From Amycolatopsis rubida (GTDB lineage Bacteria > Actinomycetota > Actinomycetes > Mycobacteriales > Pseudonocardiaceae): a DNA stretch of 64,000 nucleotides. Both the position numbers and the translations under genes were made by a program. This document shows, in pieces, positions 36,204-45,049 of this stretch (the stretch's first letter is position 1; the number at the start of each line of letters is the position of its first letter). The stretch spans positions 434,001 to 498,000 of the forward strand of contig NZ_FOWC01000006.1 of NCBI RefSeq assembly GCF_900115345.1, in the 5' to 3' direction. The notes below the pieces were generated by a model. It was given only the letters and a program-made list of their open reading frames with translations. It was not told the DNA's origin and ran no database searches.

Positions 36204-36880
36204 CCGCCCCGGTTCCGGACACCCGCGTGCTGCTCGCCGACGACCACGCGCTCATCCGGGAGAGCTTCCGCGCTCTGCTCGCGGCCGAACCCGGGCTCCG
36301 GCCGGTCGGCGAGGCCGGCACCGGCGCCGAGGCCGTCCGCCTGGCCCGGCGGCATCAGCCGGACGTGGTGCTGATGGACGTCCGGATGCCGGACCTGGAC
36401 GGGATCGAAGCCACCCGGCGCATCTGCGCCGACCCCGAGACGGCGTCGGTCCGCGTCCTCATCCTCACGACCTTCGACCTCGACGAATACGTCTACGCCG
36501 CGCTGCGGGCCGGGGCCAGCGGCTTCCTGGTCAAGGATTCGACCGCGGCCGAGCTGGTCACCGCGATCCGAGTGGTCGCCGCGGGCGACGCGCTGCTGGC
36601 GCCCCGGATCACGCGTCGCCTCATCGCCGCGTTCGTCCGCCAAGGGCCTTCCGCCGGGCTGGCCTCCGCGGCGTTGCGGAGCCTCACCGAACGCGAGCGA
36701 GAAGTCCTCGCCTTGATCGCCCGCGGCCTGTCCAACACCGAGATCTCCGAGAACCTGTACGTCACGCTCGGCACGGTGAAGACGCATGTCGGACGCCTGC
36801 TGTCCAAGCTCAACGCACGGGACCGCGCGCAGCTGGTCATCAACGCCTACGAGGCCGGAGTGGTCACTCCGGGCTCGTAG
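36200..36880 (+). CDS. LuxR/NarL-family response regulator
   Basis: 226 residues. Receiver domain with acidic pair DDH, phospho-acceptor Asp60 in VVLMDVRMPD, Thr in ILTTFD, Lys in FLVKDS. C-terminal LuxR helix-turn-helix LTEREREVLALIARGLSNTE. GTG overlaps the kinase stop (GTGA), so they are translationally coupled. Cognate partner of the upstream kinase. The divergent membrane protein is the nearest likely target. Confidence 0.93.
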   Translation: MTAPVPDTRVLLADDHALIRESFRALLAAEPGLRPVGEAGTGAEAVRLARRHQPDVVLMDVRMPDLDGIEATRRICADPETASVRVLILTTFDLDEYVYAALRAGASGFLVKDSTAAELVTAIRVVAAGDALLAPRITRRLIAAFVRQGPSAGLASAALRSLTEREREVLALIARGLSNTEISENLYVTLGTVKTHVGRLLSKLNARDRAQLVINAYEAGVVTPGS

Positions 36881-37869
36881 CGCTCATCGCCAGCTGCGAG
36901 CCGCTGGGGTGTGGAGAGGTAGCGGACCGCCCATGCCGTGGTGGGCACGCGCTCCCCGCCGGCCTCTACGTGGCCAGCGGCGTCACCAGGCGCTCGTCGA
37001 ACACGTCGTGAAAGAGCTTGCCGCGCAACGCCTCCACCAGTCTGCCGAGCGCCGCGTGCCCGCTGTTGGACCAGGAGCAGACGGTGCCCGGCGGGAAGAG
37101 GTGGCCCTCGCCGGCGAGGGCGGTGACGAAATTCCCGATCGCGTCGTCGTCGCGACCGGTGTCGGTGAAGTGGTTGCCGTCGATGCCGCTGGTGACGCCG
37201 GGCCTTGGGGATCGCGGGTGAGGCTGGTGCGTGCGGGGTCATGCCCAGCGCTGTCGCGGTGAACCCGTCGGTGGTGGTGAAGGTGTTGCTGGAGACGAAT
37301 TGGCTGGTGTCGCTGCAGTTGTTGGTTTCGGCGGGGTTGGTGGAGCCGGTGAGGTGGCGTTGCAGGCGAGCGTGGTGGCACCGAGTTTGGTGGTGTTCGG
37401 GTCACGGTGGGCATCCGCCCGGCGGGACCCCGTGAGCCGGATCTGGCGATGCTGGTGGCGGCTGGCATTGTGCGGGCTGGAGACGAGCTTCGCCGCGATC
37501 CGGGCGGCGTGCGACGAAAAAGTCAGCGAGGGCTGGCGGACGCGGCGGCGGGTCGAGGAAGACTGCACGCTCCTGGAGCTCCGCGAGGACTTACCGCGCG
37601 AGCCGGAAAGAGAAGCCGCCGCAGAGATTCAGTCACCCTGGCGAACGGCCGGGGTCTTCTCTCCGCGACACCTGGCTAAGTGATCATGGTGCGGTCGCGG
37701 CAGGCGGAAACGAGCGTTCTCGTGCGGAAGCTGCCCTCGGCGGATCACCGAGCTAGTGGAGCGCCGGTATTCGAACCGTGCTGTGTCCCGGGGTCTCGGG
37801 TGCGGCCGATCGCGGCTCGGAGCTCTGCTGGGCAGTGTCGCACCATGATCGAACCGCGCGAGACTCTGC
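36881..37869. other. 989-bp decayed region
   Basis: Contains the beta-lactamase-like scrap at 36962-37190. The minus strand of about 37240-37420 also reads, over two frames, phrases such as DPNTTKLGATTLACNATS and SNTFTTTDGFTATALGM, which look like part of a secreted protein but match no family I know. 37430-37869 shows nothing recognisable. Confidence 0.5.
36962..37190 (-). pseudogene. Serine beta-lactamase-family fragment
   Basis: A single minus-strand frame reads GIDGNHFTDTGRDDDAIG, NFVTALAGEGHLFPPGTVCS, WSNSGHAALGRLVEALRGK and LVTPLA. These are the class C beta-lactamase / D-peptidase segments just after the LLSHTSG motif, with the second catalytic element Y/S-x-N present as SNS. The catalytic SxxK and the C-terminal two-thirds are missing. 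No initiation site. A fragment of about 75 residues. Confidence 0.72.
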
Positions 37870-39513
37870 TCAAGGCTTTGCTTCGCCACTGGGTGGGTTC
37901 TGGCCAAGAGAGGGGTTGGTGGCGGCGGTGACCGCTTCCGGAGTCTGGTTCGGATGTGCCAGTGGGACGCCGAGCCAGGTCTGCAGTGCCTTGTCCAGCG
38001 AGCTCCGGTCGGGTTCGCCCGCCCAGGCGACGTAACCGTCGGGCCGTAGGAACATGGACGCCGGAGCGTCGTCGGTCAGCGGGGCCGTGGTGATCGTCCG
38101 CACGCGGTCGAGGTAGGGGGCAGCGAGGTCGTGCAGCGCACCGGAGGGGTCCAGCAGGAGCGCTCTGCCGTCGTGCATGTGGTCGGCGAGCCGGGACCCG
38201 TCAGCCAGCGCGTAGTCGGGTGCGCTGGCGCCGACCAGCGGATGGTCACCGGAAAGGTCGTAGCGCTGCCAGACGCCCGAGATCTTCTTCGCGAGGTAGG
38301 TGGCGCCATCCACGGTCCGTGCCAAGTCGGCCACCACCTCGCGCAGCGCGCGGGCATGGGGCTCCGGGCGCATCACCGTGATCTGGGCACGCGTCCAGTT
38401 CAGCACCCAGGCGCCGAGGGGATGCCGCTCGGCGGTGTAAGTGTCCAGCAGCCCGTCCGGCGCCGTCCCCCGCACAGCGGCGGCGAGCTTCCAACCGAGG
38501 TTCATCGCGTCGCCCACGCTCAGGTTGAGCCCTTGTCCGCCGAAGGGAGGGTGCACATGGGCCGCGTCGCCGGCGAGCAGCACTCGCCCCTGCCGGTAGG
38601 TCGTGGCCTGACGGGTGTTGTCGGTGAACCGGGTCAGGCTCGTGACCCCGGTGACCGTGGCCTCGGCGCCGGTCACGTGGCGAATGGATGCCTGGAGGTC
38701 CTCGGCGGTCGCTGGGGTCTCGCGGTCGGCCGGTGCGCCGTCGAACGCGACCGTGGTGATCCGCCCGCGCGGTGGGTCGTTGAGGTAGACGCCGGTGTCG
38801 GTCGCGTGCCAGCCGACGCCGAGGTCCTGCATGCCGACGATGTCGGCGATCCCGTGGTAGCCGGTGATTTCCGGGTCGGTGCCGGGGAAGTCGAACCTGG
38901 CGAGCTTGCGCACGGTACTGCGGCCGCCGTCGCAGCCGACGAGCCATCCGCACCGGATCGGCCCCTGGCCGGTCGTGACCGTCACCCCTTCGCCGTCCTG
39001 CTCGAAGCCGGTCACTTCCACCCCGCGGCGAATTTCCGCGCCGAGCCCGGCGGCGCGGTCGGCGAGGATCGCCTCGACCTGCTTCTGGTGGACCAGGGCG
39101 ACCATGTCCGGGGGATGGAGCCCGGCCAGGTCCGGGTCGGACTCGTCCAGCATCTCGTCGCTGAGCATGATTGCCGCGAAATGTCCGGAGAACCTGGGCA
39201 GCGCGCTCGTGCCGTCCTGACGCCGGGTGGAAATGTAGGAGACGGTCCACTCCGTCTCCCGCTGGGCTTGCCGCAGCGCGGGAAGCAGGCCGCGCCGGGA
39301 GAACGTCTCGATATTGGGCCGGTTCAGGGTTCCTGCCTTGAGGATCGGATCGGCCTCGGCCAACCGTTCCAGCACGATTGCCGAGGCGCCGCCGGCCCGC
39401 AGCTCACCGGCCAGCATCAGCCCCGCGGGGCCGGCCCCGGCGACCACCACGTCATAGTCGAGCGGATGCCCGGCCGAGGCGGAAGCGGCGGCGGTTGTGG
39501 ACGGTGTGGTCAT
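37870..39513 (-). CDS. FAD-dependent aromatic hydroxylase (group A flavin monooxygenase)
   Basis: 547 residues of the PHBH/PgaE-like family that hydroxylates aromatic rings with NAD(P)H. Motifs: VVVAGAGPAGLMLAGELRAG, the second NAD/FAD motif in GWLVGCDGGRSTVRKLARF, and VLLAGDAAHVHPPFGGQGLN. The extra C-terminal 150 residues form the thioredoxin-like domain found in polyketide and phenolic hydroxylases. A MarR gene lies upstream on the same strand 35 bp away, a pairing typical of inducible phenol- or drug-modifying enzymes. Whether it acts on an antibiotic (rifamycin hydroxylases are relatives) or a catabolic phenol cannot be decided. Confidence 0.88.
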   Translation of the reverse strand: MTTPSTTAAASASAGHPLDYDVVVAGAGPAGLMLAGELRAGGASAIVLERLAEADPILKAGTLNRPNIETFSRRGLLPALRQAQRETEWTVSYISTRRQDGTSALPRFSGHFAAIMLSDEMLDESDPDLAGLHPPDMVALVHQKQVEAILADRAAGLGAEIRRGVEVTGFEQDGEGVTVTTGQGPIRCGWLVGCDGGRSTVRKLARFDFPGTDPEITGYHGIADIVGMQDLGVGWHATDTGVYLNDPPRGRITTVAFDGAPADRETPATAEDLQASIRHVTGAEATVTGVTSLTRFTDNTRQATTYRQGRVLLAGDAAHVHPPFGGQGLNLSVGDAMNLGWKLAAAVRGTAPDGLLDTYTAERHPLGAWVLNWTRAQITVMRPEPHARALREVVADLARTVDGATYLAKKISGVWQRYDLSGDHPLVGASAPDYALADGSRLADHMHDGRALLLDPSGALHDLAAPYLDRVRTITTAPLTDDAPASMFLRPDGYVAWAGEPDRSSLDKALQTWLGVPLAHPNQTPEAVTAATNPSLGQNPPSGEAKP

Positions 39514-39548
39514 TGTGTACCTCCGGAATGGATCGGGTGGCCAAGTCG

Positions 39549-40022
39549 TCAGGACCCGGCCTGGGCCTCCGACCGGCGAGCGGTCTCGGTCAACCGCCGG
39601 ACGATCGGTCGGATCACCTGCATCGCCAACCGAAGCGAGGCGTCGTCCTCGGGGGAGAGCGTGGCCAGCAACTCCGTCAGGCGGTCATGGCGCTCGCGGA
39701 GACGGTTGGCCACCAGGGTGCGGCCGGCGTCGCTGAGCACGATGAGCGACGCCCTCCCGTCCTGGGGATCCCTGACCCGCGCCACCAGTCCCTGCCGCTC
39801 CAGGCGCTGCACCAGCTGGCTCGTCGAGGGCTGGCTGGCACCTACCGCCGCCGCCAGTGCCGTCAGCCGGGCCGGGCCGTCCCGGTAGAGCCTGCCCAGG
39901 CAGGTGATCGCGGGGAACGTCAGGCCTCCGTGGTCGTTCAGGTGCCGGATCATCAGGCGGATGACCTCGTCGAAAGCCTCCGTGACGTCATCCCGCCCGT
40001 GGTCGCATTCGCTCTCGCCCAT
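39549..40022 (-). CDS. MarR-family regulator
   Basis: 157 residues with winged helix LTALAAAVGASQPSTSQLVQ and GLVARVRDPQDGRASLIVLS. A cysteine appears early (ITCLGRLY). MarR proteins repress neighbours until a phenolic ligand binds. Located immediately upstream of the hydroxylase, most likely its repressor. AT-rich sites upstream (40030-40050 and 40165-40182) share TATGTAAT and may be operators. Confidence 0.88.
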   Translation of the reverse strand: MGESECDHGRDDVTEAFDEVIRLMIRHLNDHGGLTFPAITCLGRLYRDGPARLTALAAAVGASQPSTSQLVQRLERQGLVARVRDPQDGRASLIVLSDAGRTLVANRLRERHDRLTELLATLSPEDDASLRLAMQVIRPIVRRLTETARRSEAQAGS

Positions 40023-40497
40023 CCTCGATTTATATCACAGGATTATGTAATTGGCCAGCAGTGCGGAGATCGTCACTGCCCTCGGTGTTACCGAAGTCTG
40101 GGTTCTAGCCGCGATCGTGGTGGGGTTTCGCCACCGAACCGTCTCGCCGCTCGGGGCAGAGTAGATAATGTTCCTATGTAATGGGGGCGAGGTCAGGCAT
40201 GCGGACACCGCCCGGGTGGTGACGGCGGCTCTGTTCCGCATCGTCATCGCCGGACTGCTTCGACTCGGTACGCCGCTGTCTCCCCTGACGACGCATCGAT
40301 GGCACACGTCGTGGACGAGGGCCGTACCGACGATGGAAGCCGGATACGGCGCGGCGAACAGCAGCCCCGTCACCACTTTTCCGGAACCCGACGGCGGCTT
40401 CGGGCCGGGGCTGGGCGTCGTTCCCCGTCACCAGGGGCCGATGTGCGCCCCCAGCGCGCTGGGCGGACGAAAGAGCCTGTCGTCGTGGCGGATCGGT
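40023..40497. promoter_or_regulatory. 475-bp upstream region of the MarR gene
   Basis: No gene recognised. It contains TTATATCACAGGATTATGTAA (40030-40050), partly self-complementary, and ATAATGTTCCTATGTAAT (about 40166-40183). Both stand out as AT-rich in a GC-rich genome and share TATGTAAT, consistent with MarR operators. Inference only. Confidence 0.45.
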
Positions 40498-41439
40498 TCA
40501 GTGCGGCCGATCGGCTGGCGCAGCACGGTCGCTGCGGGGGTGGCCCGCCCCCTTCAGCAGAGCCTGGGCGGCCTCGCGGAACGCGGCCACCAAGGGCGCG
40601 GTCTCCCCGGCGCGGGTGGCGAGCACCACCTGGCAGGGCGCGAAGCCGTGCAGCGGGATCGAGGTCAGGTCCGGGCGGGTGCTGTCGGCACGCAGCCCGG
40701 CGGGCACGATGGCGACGGCCTGCCCGGAGGCGATCAGTTCGAACGAGTCCTCAAGGTGGCCGATCAGCGGACCGTCGGGTGCCGGCGTACCGTCCGGACG
40801 GGGGTCCAGACGCCAGTACGAGTCCCACTCCGCATGGGGCAGCCTCGGCATGGGCTCAGCCGCGATGTCGTCGAGGGCGACCGATTCGCGGCCGGCCAGC
40901 CGATGGTCCCCGGCCACGAGCAGCACCCGGGGCTCCTCGTACAGGACGGTGATGCGCAGCCCGTCAGTGGCGAACGGCAGTCGAGCCACGACGGCGTCCA
41001 CACGGTGACCGAACAGGGCCGCCCGAACCTCGGACAGCTCCAGGTGCACGGTGTGCACCTCGGCCTCGGGGCGGTGGTGGCGCAGTCGCTGCACTGCCGG
41101 AGTGATGATCAGCCCGCGCGTGTGGCCGACGGTGACCCGGCTGGGCGCCGCTGCCGCACGGGCCTCCGCCGCGGCGGTCGCGGCGACGGCTAGCAATTGC
41201 CTGGCGTGGGGAAGGAACGCGGCTCCGGCGGGGGTAAGGCGGGTGCCCTGCCGGTCGCGGTCGAGCAGCCGGGCGCCGACGCGCTGCTCAAGGGTCCGGA
41301 TCTGGCGGCTCAGGCTCGGCTGTGTGACGTGCAGCAGTGCCGCGGCGCGGCCGAAATGCCGCTGCTCGGCGACCACCGTGAAGTAGCGGACCAGCCGGAG
41401 GTCGAACTCGGCCGGTGGCAGCGCGTCGGTCGGGTGCAC
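40498..41439 (-). CDS. LysR-family regulator
   Basis: 313 residues from GTG 41439. Helix-turn-helix RHFGRAAALLHVTQPSLSRQIRTLEQRVGARL, given here as positions about 23-54 (too long to write in one run), plus a periplasmic-binding-protein-like effector domain (VTVGHTRGLIITPAV, VDAVVARLPFATDGL, DDIAAEPMPRL). I reject a longer N-terminus whose residues are not LysR-like. The start lies 193 bp from the divergent Baeyer-Villiger monooxygenase gene, which it probably controls. Confidence 0.88.
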   Translation of the reverse strand: MHPTDALPPAEFDLRLVRYFTVVAEQRHFGRAAALLHVTQPSLSRQIRTLEQRVGARLLDRDRQGTRLTPAGAAFLPHARQLLAVAATAAAEARAAAAPSRVTVGHTRGLIITPAVQRLRHHRPEAEVHTVHLELSEVRAALFGHRVDAVVARLPFATDGLRITVLYEEPRVLLVAGDHRLAGRESVALDDIAAEPMPRLPHAEWDSYWRLDPRPDGTPAPDGPLIGHLEDSFELIASGQAVAIVPAGLRADSTRPDLTSIPLHGFAPCQVVLATRAGETAPLVAAFREAAQALLKGAGHPRSDRAAPADRPH

Positions 41440-41632
41440 CCCACACAAGATAGCCCGCTCGCCGGGCCGTGATGCCTGAAACGCGTCACGGGATGCGAAA
41501 CAAGCCTTGGACGTCCCGCCTCGGCAGCGTGGAGTGTTGGTGCCGATCTGAAGCGAGGTGACGGGCACGGGGTGAACTGATGCCCGCCACGCGCGAGAAC
41601 CGCTTGATCAGAGCCGACGTGGGAGTGACATC

Positions 41633-43198
41633 ATGATCGAGTACCACGAGACCGTCGTGGTCGGTGGGGGTTTCGGCGGAATCTGCGCTGCGCACGACCT
41701 GCTGGCCGAGGGACGGGACGACTTCGTCATTCTTGAGCGTGCCGCCGAACTGGGCGGGGTGTGGCGGGACAACCGATACCCCAATGCGGCCTGCGACGTC
41801 CCGGCCCACTTTTACAGTCTCTCGTTCGCTCCGAACCCGACGTGGACGCGGAGCTACGCGCCGTGGGACGAGATTCTCGCCTATATCAACACGGTGGCCG
41901 ACGATCTGGGGGTCCGGGACCGCGTCCGGTTCGCCACCACGCTGGTGTCGGCGAGCTGGGCGGAACCCGCGGGCGTGTGGAACCTGCGTACCGCCGAGGG
42001 AGGATCGCTGTCGTGCCGGTTCCTGATCGTGGCGAGCGGTTCGCTCAGCACTCCTCGCATTCCTGACCTTCCGGGGCGCGAGACGTTTCGCGGCGAGGTG
42101 GTCCACACCGCGCAATGGGACGAGCGAATCTCCCTGGCAGGTCGGCGCGTGGTGGTCGTCGGTGCGAGCGCCAGTGCTGCGCAGGTTCTGCCCTACGCAG
42201 TCGACGTGGCCGAGAGCGTGCTGGCGGTGATCCGCACCCCGCCCTACGTCATGCCGAAGGACGACCAGTTCTACGACATCGAGGCGCAGGCACGGTTCCG
42301 GGACGAACCGGCGCGGATGGACGCCCTGCGTTCGGCGGCCGAGCACAGGTTCAACGTCGAGGCGGAGACACAGGCGGTCATGGACGAGGCCGGCCTCGCG
42401 AAGATCGAAGGGCAGTGGCGGGACTACATGGAGTCGGAGATCCGCGACGCGGGCCTGCGCGAACTCCTGACGCCGTCGTACCGGTTCGGCTGCCGCCGGC
42501 CGGTCATGTCCAGCGCGTTCTATCCCGCCCTCGCCGACCGCAGAACCACTGTCTGGTCGGCAGAGATCTCAGCGATGACCGAGACCGGCGTCGTGACCAG
42601 CGACGGGCGCGCCTGGGACGCCGACGTGGTCGTTCTCGCGACCGGCTTCACCGCGACCGCCATGTTCGCCGGGATCGAGTTCCGCGGTGAATCCGCGCGG
42701 TCGTTGAAGGCGGATGTGTGGCGCGAAGCGCCACACGCCTACAAGGGCACTGTCGTCGCGGGGTTTCCCAACCTCTTCCTCGTGACCGGGCCGCACACCC
42801 AGGCGAGCGGGTCTATCGTCGCGGTCATCGAGGCGCAGATGAAGATGATCATGCAATACCTTCGGCTGGTCGACGAGAACGACGCTGTCTCCGTCCAACC
42901 GTCGCAGCGGGCTCAGCGGGACTTCAACACCTGGGTCGACGGCGCAATGGCGGACTCTGTCTGGGAGGCCGGTGCGTGCCACAGCTGGTACCGCCTGGGC
43001 ATGACGGGCAAAGTGGTGACCAAATGGCCCGGTAACCTCGCGAGCTTCCAGAAAATGACCAGCACGCTCGATCTCGGCGACCTCGTGCTGAAGTCCGGCC
43101 CGGCAGGATCTCCAGCCCTGCCGGTCACCTCTGCCGCGGATGCGCCGGCCACGGGGAAGCGGGCCAGTTCCTGCGCCGGATCGGCGTCGGCCGGGTAG
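41633..43198 (+). CDS. Flavin monooxygenase, type I Baeyer-Villiger type
   Basis: 521 residues. FAD site VVVGGGFGGICAAHDLL, BVMO fingerprint FRGEVVHTAQWD (F-x-G-x3-H-x3-W-[PD]), and NADPH site VVVVGASASAAQV. These enzymes insert oxygen next to a ketone to give an ester or lactone. The final about 35 residues after VLKSGPAGS look random and overlap a plausible minus-strand scrap, so the original stop may have been lost. LysR divergent upstream. Ketone substrate unknown. Confidence 0.87.
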   Translation: MIEYHETVVVGGGFGGICAAHDLLAEGRDDFVILERAAELGGVWRDNRYPNAACDVPAHFYSLSFAPNPTWTRSYAPWDEILAYINTVADDLGVRDRVRFATTLVSASWAEPAGVWNLRTAEGGSLSCRFLIVASGSLSTPRIPDLPGRETFRGEVVHTAQWDERISLAGRRVVVVGASASAAQVLPYAVDVAESVLAVIRTPPYVMPKDDQFYDIEAQARFRDEPARMDALRSAAEHRFNVEAETQAVMDEAGLAKIEGQWRDYMESEIRDAGLRELLTPSYRFGCRRPVMSSAFYPALADRRTTVWSAEISAMTETGVVTSDGRAWDADVVVLATGFTATAMFAGIEFRGESARSLKADVWREAPHAYKGTVVAGFPNLFLVTGPHTQASGSIVAVIEAQMKMIMQYLRLVDENDAVSVQPSQRAQRDFNTWVDGAMADSVWEAGACHSWYRLGMTGKVVTKWPGNLASFQKMTSTLDLGDLVLKSGPAGSPALPVTSAADAPATGKRASSCAGSASAG

Positions 43199-43479
43199 TG
43201 CGCGAAGCAGGTCACCACCAGACCATCCTCGTGGCGAACTGCGAACCGGCTCACCGATCACAGCGGCTATTCGACGCTCAGCTGATCCATCGATCGAACC
43301 GGGCCGTGGCTTGATCCGATGGACGACGTGGCCCGCCCGGCTCGGCGCTGATTCCTGAGCCGCCCTAGGCCTGCCTCGGCCGGCGGAAGGCCAGATCGTT
43401 GTCGCGCGGCTGCTGTCTGGGCGACGTCTGCGGGCGTCGGTCAGGGAGGGGTCCCGTCCCATTTGAATGACCGCACGAC
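43199..43479 (-). other. 281-bp gap with possible minus-strand scrap
   Basis: A minus-strand frame ending in the monooxygenase tail begins GTG-like SRFAVRHEDGLVVTCFAHY, DADPAQELARF at about 43145-43254, which reads like a genuine short protein end but matches nothing I know. Otherwise empty. Confidence 0.35.
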
Positions 43480-43732
43480 GGCGGCTCAGATAGACGGAGG
43501 CTGCGCAGGCCCGATCTGCGGAACGATAAGAAATGACACGGACACCCACATACTGGTGTGCAAAGGATGGAACGGAGGCTTTCTATATCGCAAGCGGAAC
43601 CAGCTACACCGGCTACTATGTCCACTTCCCCGCGACTACGCACCACAATCGGACTTGGCGGCACGTCGAGCGGGGTTGGTGGAAGTTCGCGACCAACGTC
43701 ACCGTGTACATCAAGTCGAAAAGGGCTAGCGC
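43480..43732 (+). pseudogene. Small secreted-like gene fragment, frameshifted
   Basis: Two frames join to read GTIRNDTDTHILVCKGWNG, then EAFYIASGTSYTGYYVHFPA and RHVERGWWKFATNVTVYIKS, a Trp/Tyr/Thr-rich beta-strand pattern typical of small exported actinomycete proteins. One frame change near 43550. Nothing I can identify, so listed as a fragment. Confidence 0.4.
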
Positions 43733-43799
43733 ACCGCACGCCCAGCGCGGAACTCGCCCAGGCGGACCCGTGCCCGCCGGGCGCGGCGGCATCGGCTGA

Positions 43800-44393
43800 T
43801 CGAGTGACCGGCGAGGGGCGGATGATCGCGAGCGGTGCAGGTCTCTGCGCTCGAACGGGACGCAGGCAGGGGCGGTTCTTGCGACCGCTGACAGCGGAGA
43901 CGACTTTGTCGCAAAGATCCGCTCAGCATGGAGGGGAAAGCTGCGCCCGATCCCGCCGGACGCACTGCATCCGGCGCTGCCCGAGCGGTTACGGGAATTC
44001 CGCGCAGAGGTCGGCCTTCCGGTCGAGAACTGTTGGCAGTTTGTCTTCCACGACCTGCCAGTCCAGGAGCCTCGGCTCATCGAAGGGCGCGAATTGGTCG
44101 GAATCGGTGACAGCTACGGCGTGCCCACCGTCGTCGACACTGCTGAAGGGTCGGTGCGGAGGGTCATTCCAGGCGTGCCCAGGCCGCTTCGGCTGTTCAA
44201 TTCCAGCGTGCCCGCGTTCCTCTGCGCTTTCGGCCGCATCGATACGTCGCTGGGCGACCTCTCGCATTTGCCGCCGGACCGCTCGCTAGGACTGGCGGAG
44301 GAACTGCGGACTGAATTCACCGCACCGGACCCGCAGTCGATGGTGCCCGGCGGCACCCATTGGCCGGACTACCTGGATGAGGTCCCGTCATGA
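43800..44393 (+). pseudogene. SUKH-4-like immunity protein, 5' end damaged
   Basis: An open frame from 43800 has no usable start until codons 44091 (TTG) or 44094 (GTG), yet the protein-like region begins about 43870: VLATADSGDDFVAKIRSAW, PIPPDALHPALPERLREF, VGLPVENCWQFVFHDLP, LVGIGDSYGVPTVVDTA, RLFNSSVPAFLCAFGRIDT. This pattern (short alpha start, the GDS-G turn, NSS-xx-FL) fits SUKH-4 (SMI1/KNR4-like) immunity proteins of polymorphic toxin systems. GTG 43835 reading VQVSALERDAG before a possible one-base slip at 43865 could be the true start. A leucine TTA codon (43989) is present. Stop overlaps the next gene's ATG. Confidence 0.55.
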
Positions 44394-44560
44394 GCGCGAA
44401 GGGCGCAACCCGCTTTTTTCTCGCGTTGCTCATGGTTGTCGGACTGGTATTCACGCCCGCCGCGGCGACGGCGCACTGGGGCGGAGAGGTCGTCTCGGAC
44501 CTGCCGCTGGCCGGTCCGCGGACGCGATCGGTGGCCGCGGACAGCCCGCGTTGTCGTGGG
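44390..44560 (+). pseudogene. Truncated secreted protein gene coupled to the SUKH-like gene
   Basis: ATG at 44390 overlaps the SUKH-like stop (ATGA) and encodes a clear Sec signal: SAKGATRFFLALLMVVGLVF, with a cleavage site at TPAAATA-HW. The mature part (AHWGGEVVSDLPLAG) is short, because beyond about 44560 the frame becomes antisense to the DUF1508 pseudogene and is no longer protein-like. Position after an immunity-like gene suggests a lost toxin or cell-surface partner, but no toxin domain is seen. Confidence 0.5.
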
Positions 44561-44732
44561 GCTTCGGGCTCGCGCGTCGTAGGCTTCGCGGAGCGGGTCG
44601 ATGCCGAGTCTGGCGGCGACCATGGCGCGGTGCCTGCACTTTGGTGGTTTGCTCCGGCGCAGGCGCTGCGTCGCTCGCTCTTGTGCTGCGGTTTCGCTGC
44701 GGACGCCCTGATCTCTGCGAGTATCGCGGTAG

Positions 44733-44950
44733 TCAGCCGTCGGTTTCGACGTTTTTCGCGTCGCTGGCGGCGCGCTGTACGGCTTGGCCGCGGCTTTGGT
44801 CTCGTAGGCTTCGCCGGAGGCGACGATTTCGCCGTTGCCGGCTTTGAGCCGGAACCGGAACTTGCCGCCTTTGTCGTAGTAGCCCTCGAACTTCCCCGCC
44901 AGGCCGTACCTTCTTCCCGCTCGACCGTCCTGTGCCGCCCATCGCGCTAG
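44733..44950 (-). pseudogene. DUF1508 (YegP-like) protein, frameshifted
   Basis: The minus strand reads AGKFEGYYDKGGKFRFRLKA and GNGEIVASGEAYETKAAAK, the DUF1508 motif including the internal repeat core, then the frame slips and AVQRAASDAKNVETDG with a stop follows in another frame. The matching complete gene would end ...VKRAAxDAKV. One frame change near 44790 explains it. YegP-type proteins are small stress-linked proteins of unclear role. Confidence 0.8.
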
Positions 44951-45049
44951 GCGTGCGGTGCTCGCGTCCGTCGCCCGATCCGGGGTTTCCCGGACGGCAG
45001 GCTGCCATTCGACCGGGGATCCGGCCGGCAGCCGTGCCCGCCTCGTCCG

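Noticed and set aside
37755..37800. tRNA-like GGTTCGAA... near 37,780
   Set aside because: The bases flanking the TTCGAAT loop do not pair and no D or anticodon arm can be folded upstream.
37870..39513. Naming the FAD hydroxylase as a rifamycin monooxygenase
   Set aside because: The three motifs are shared by the whole group A family, and no substrate-specific residue is visible.
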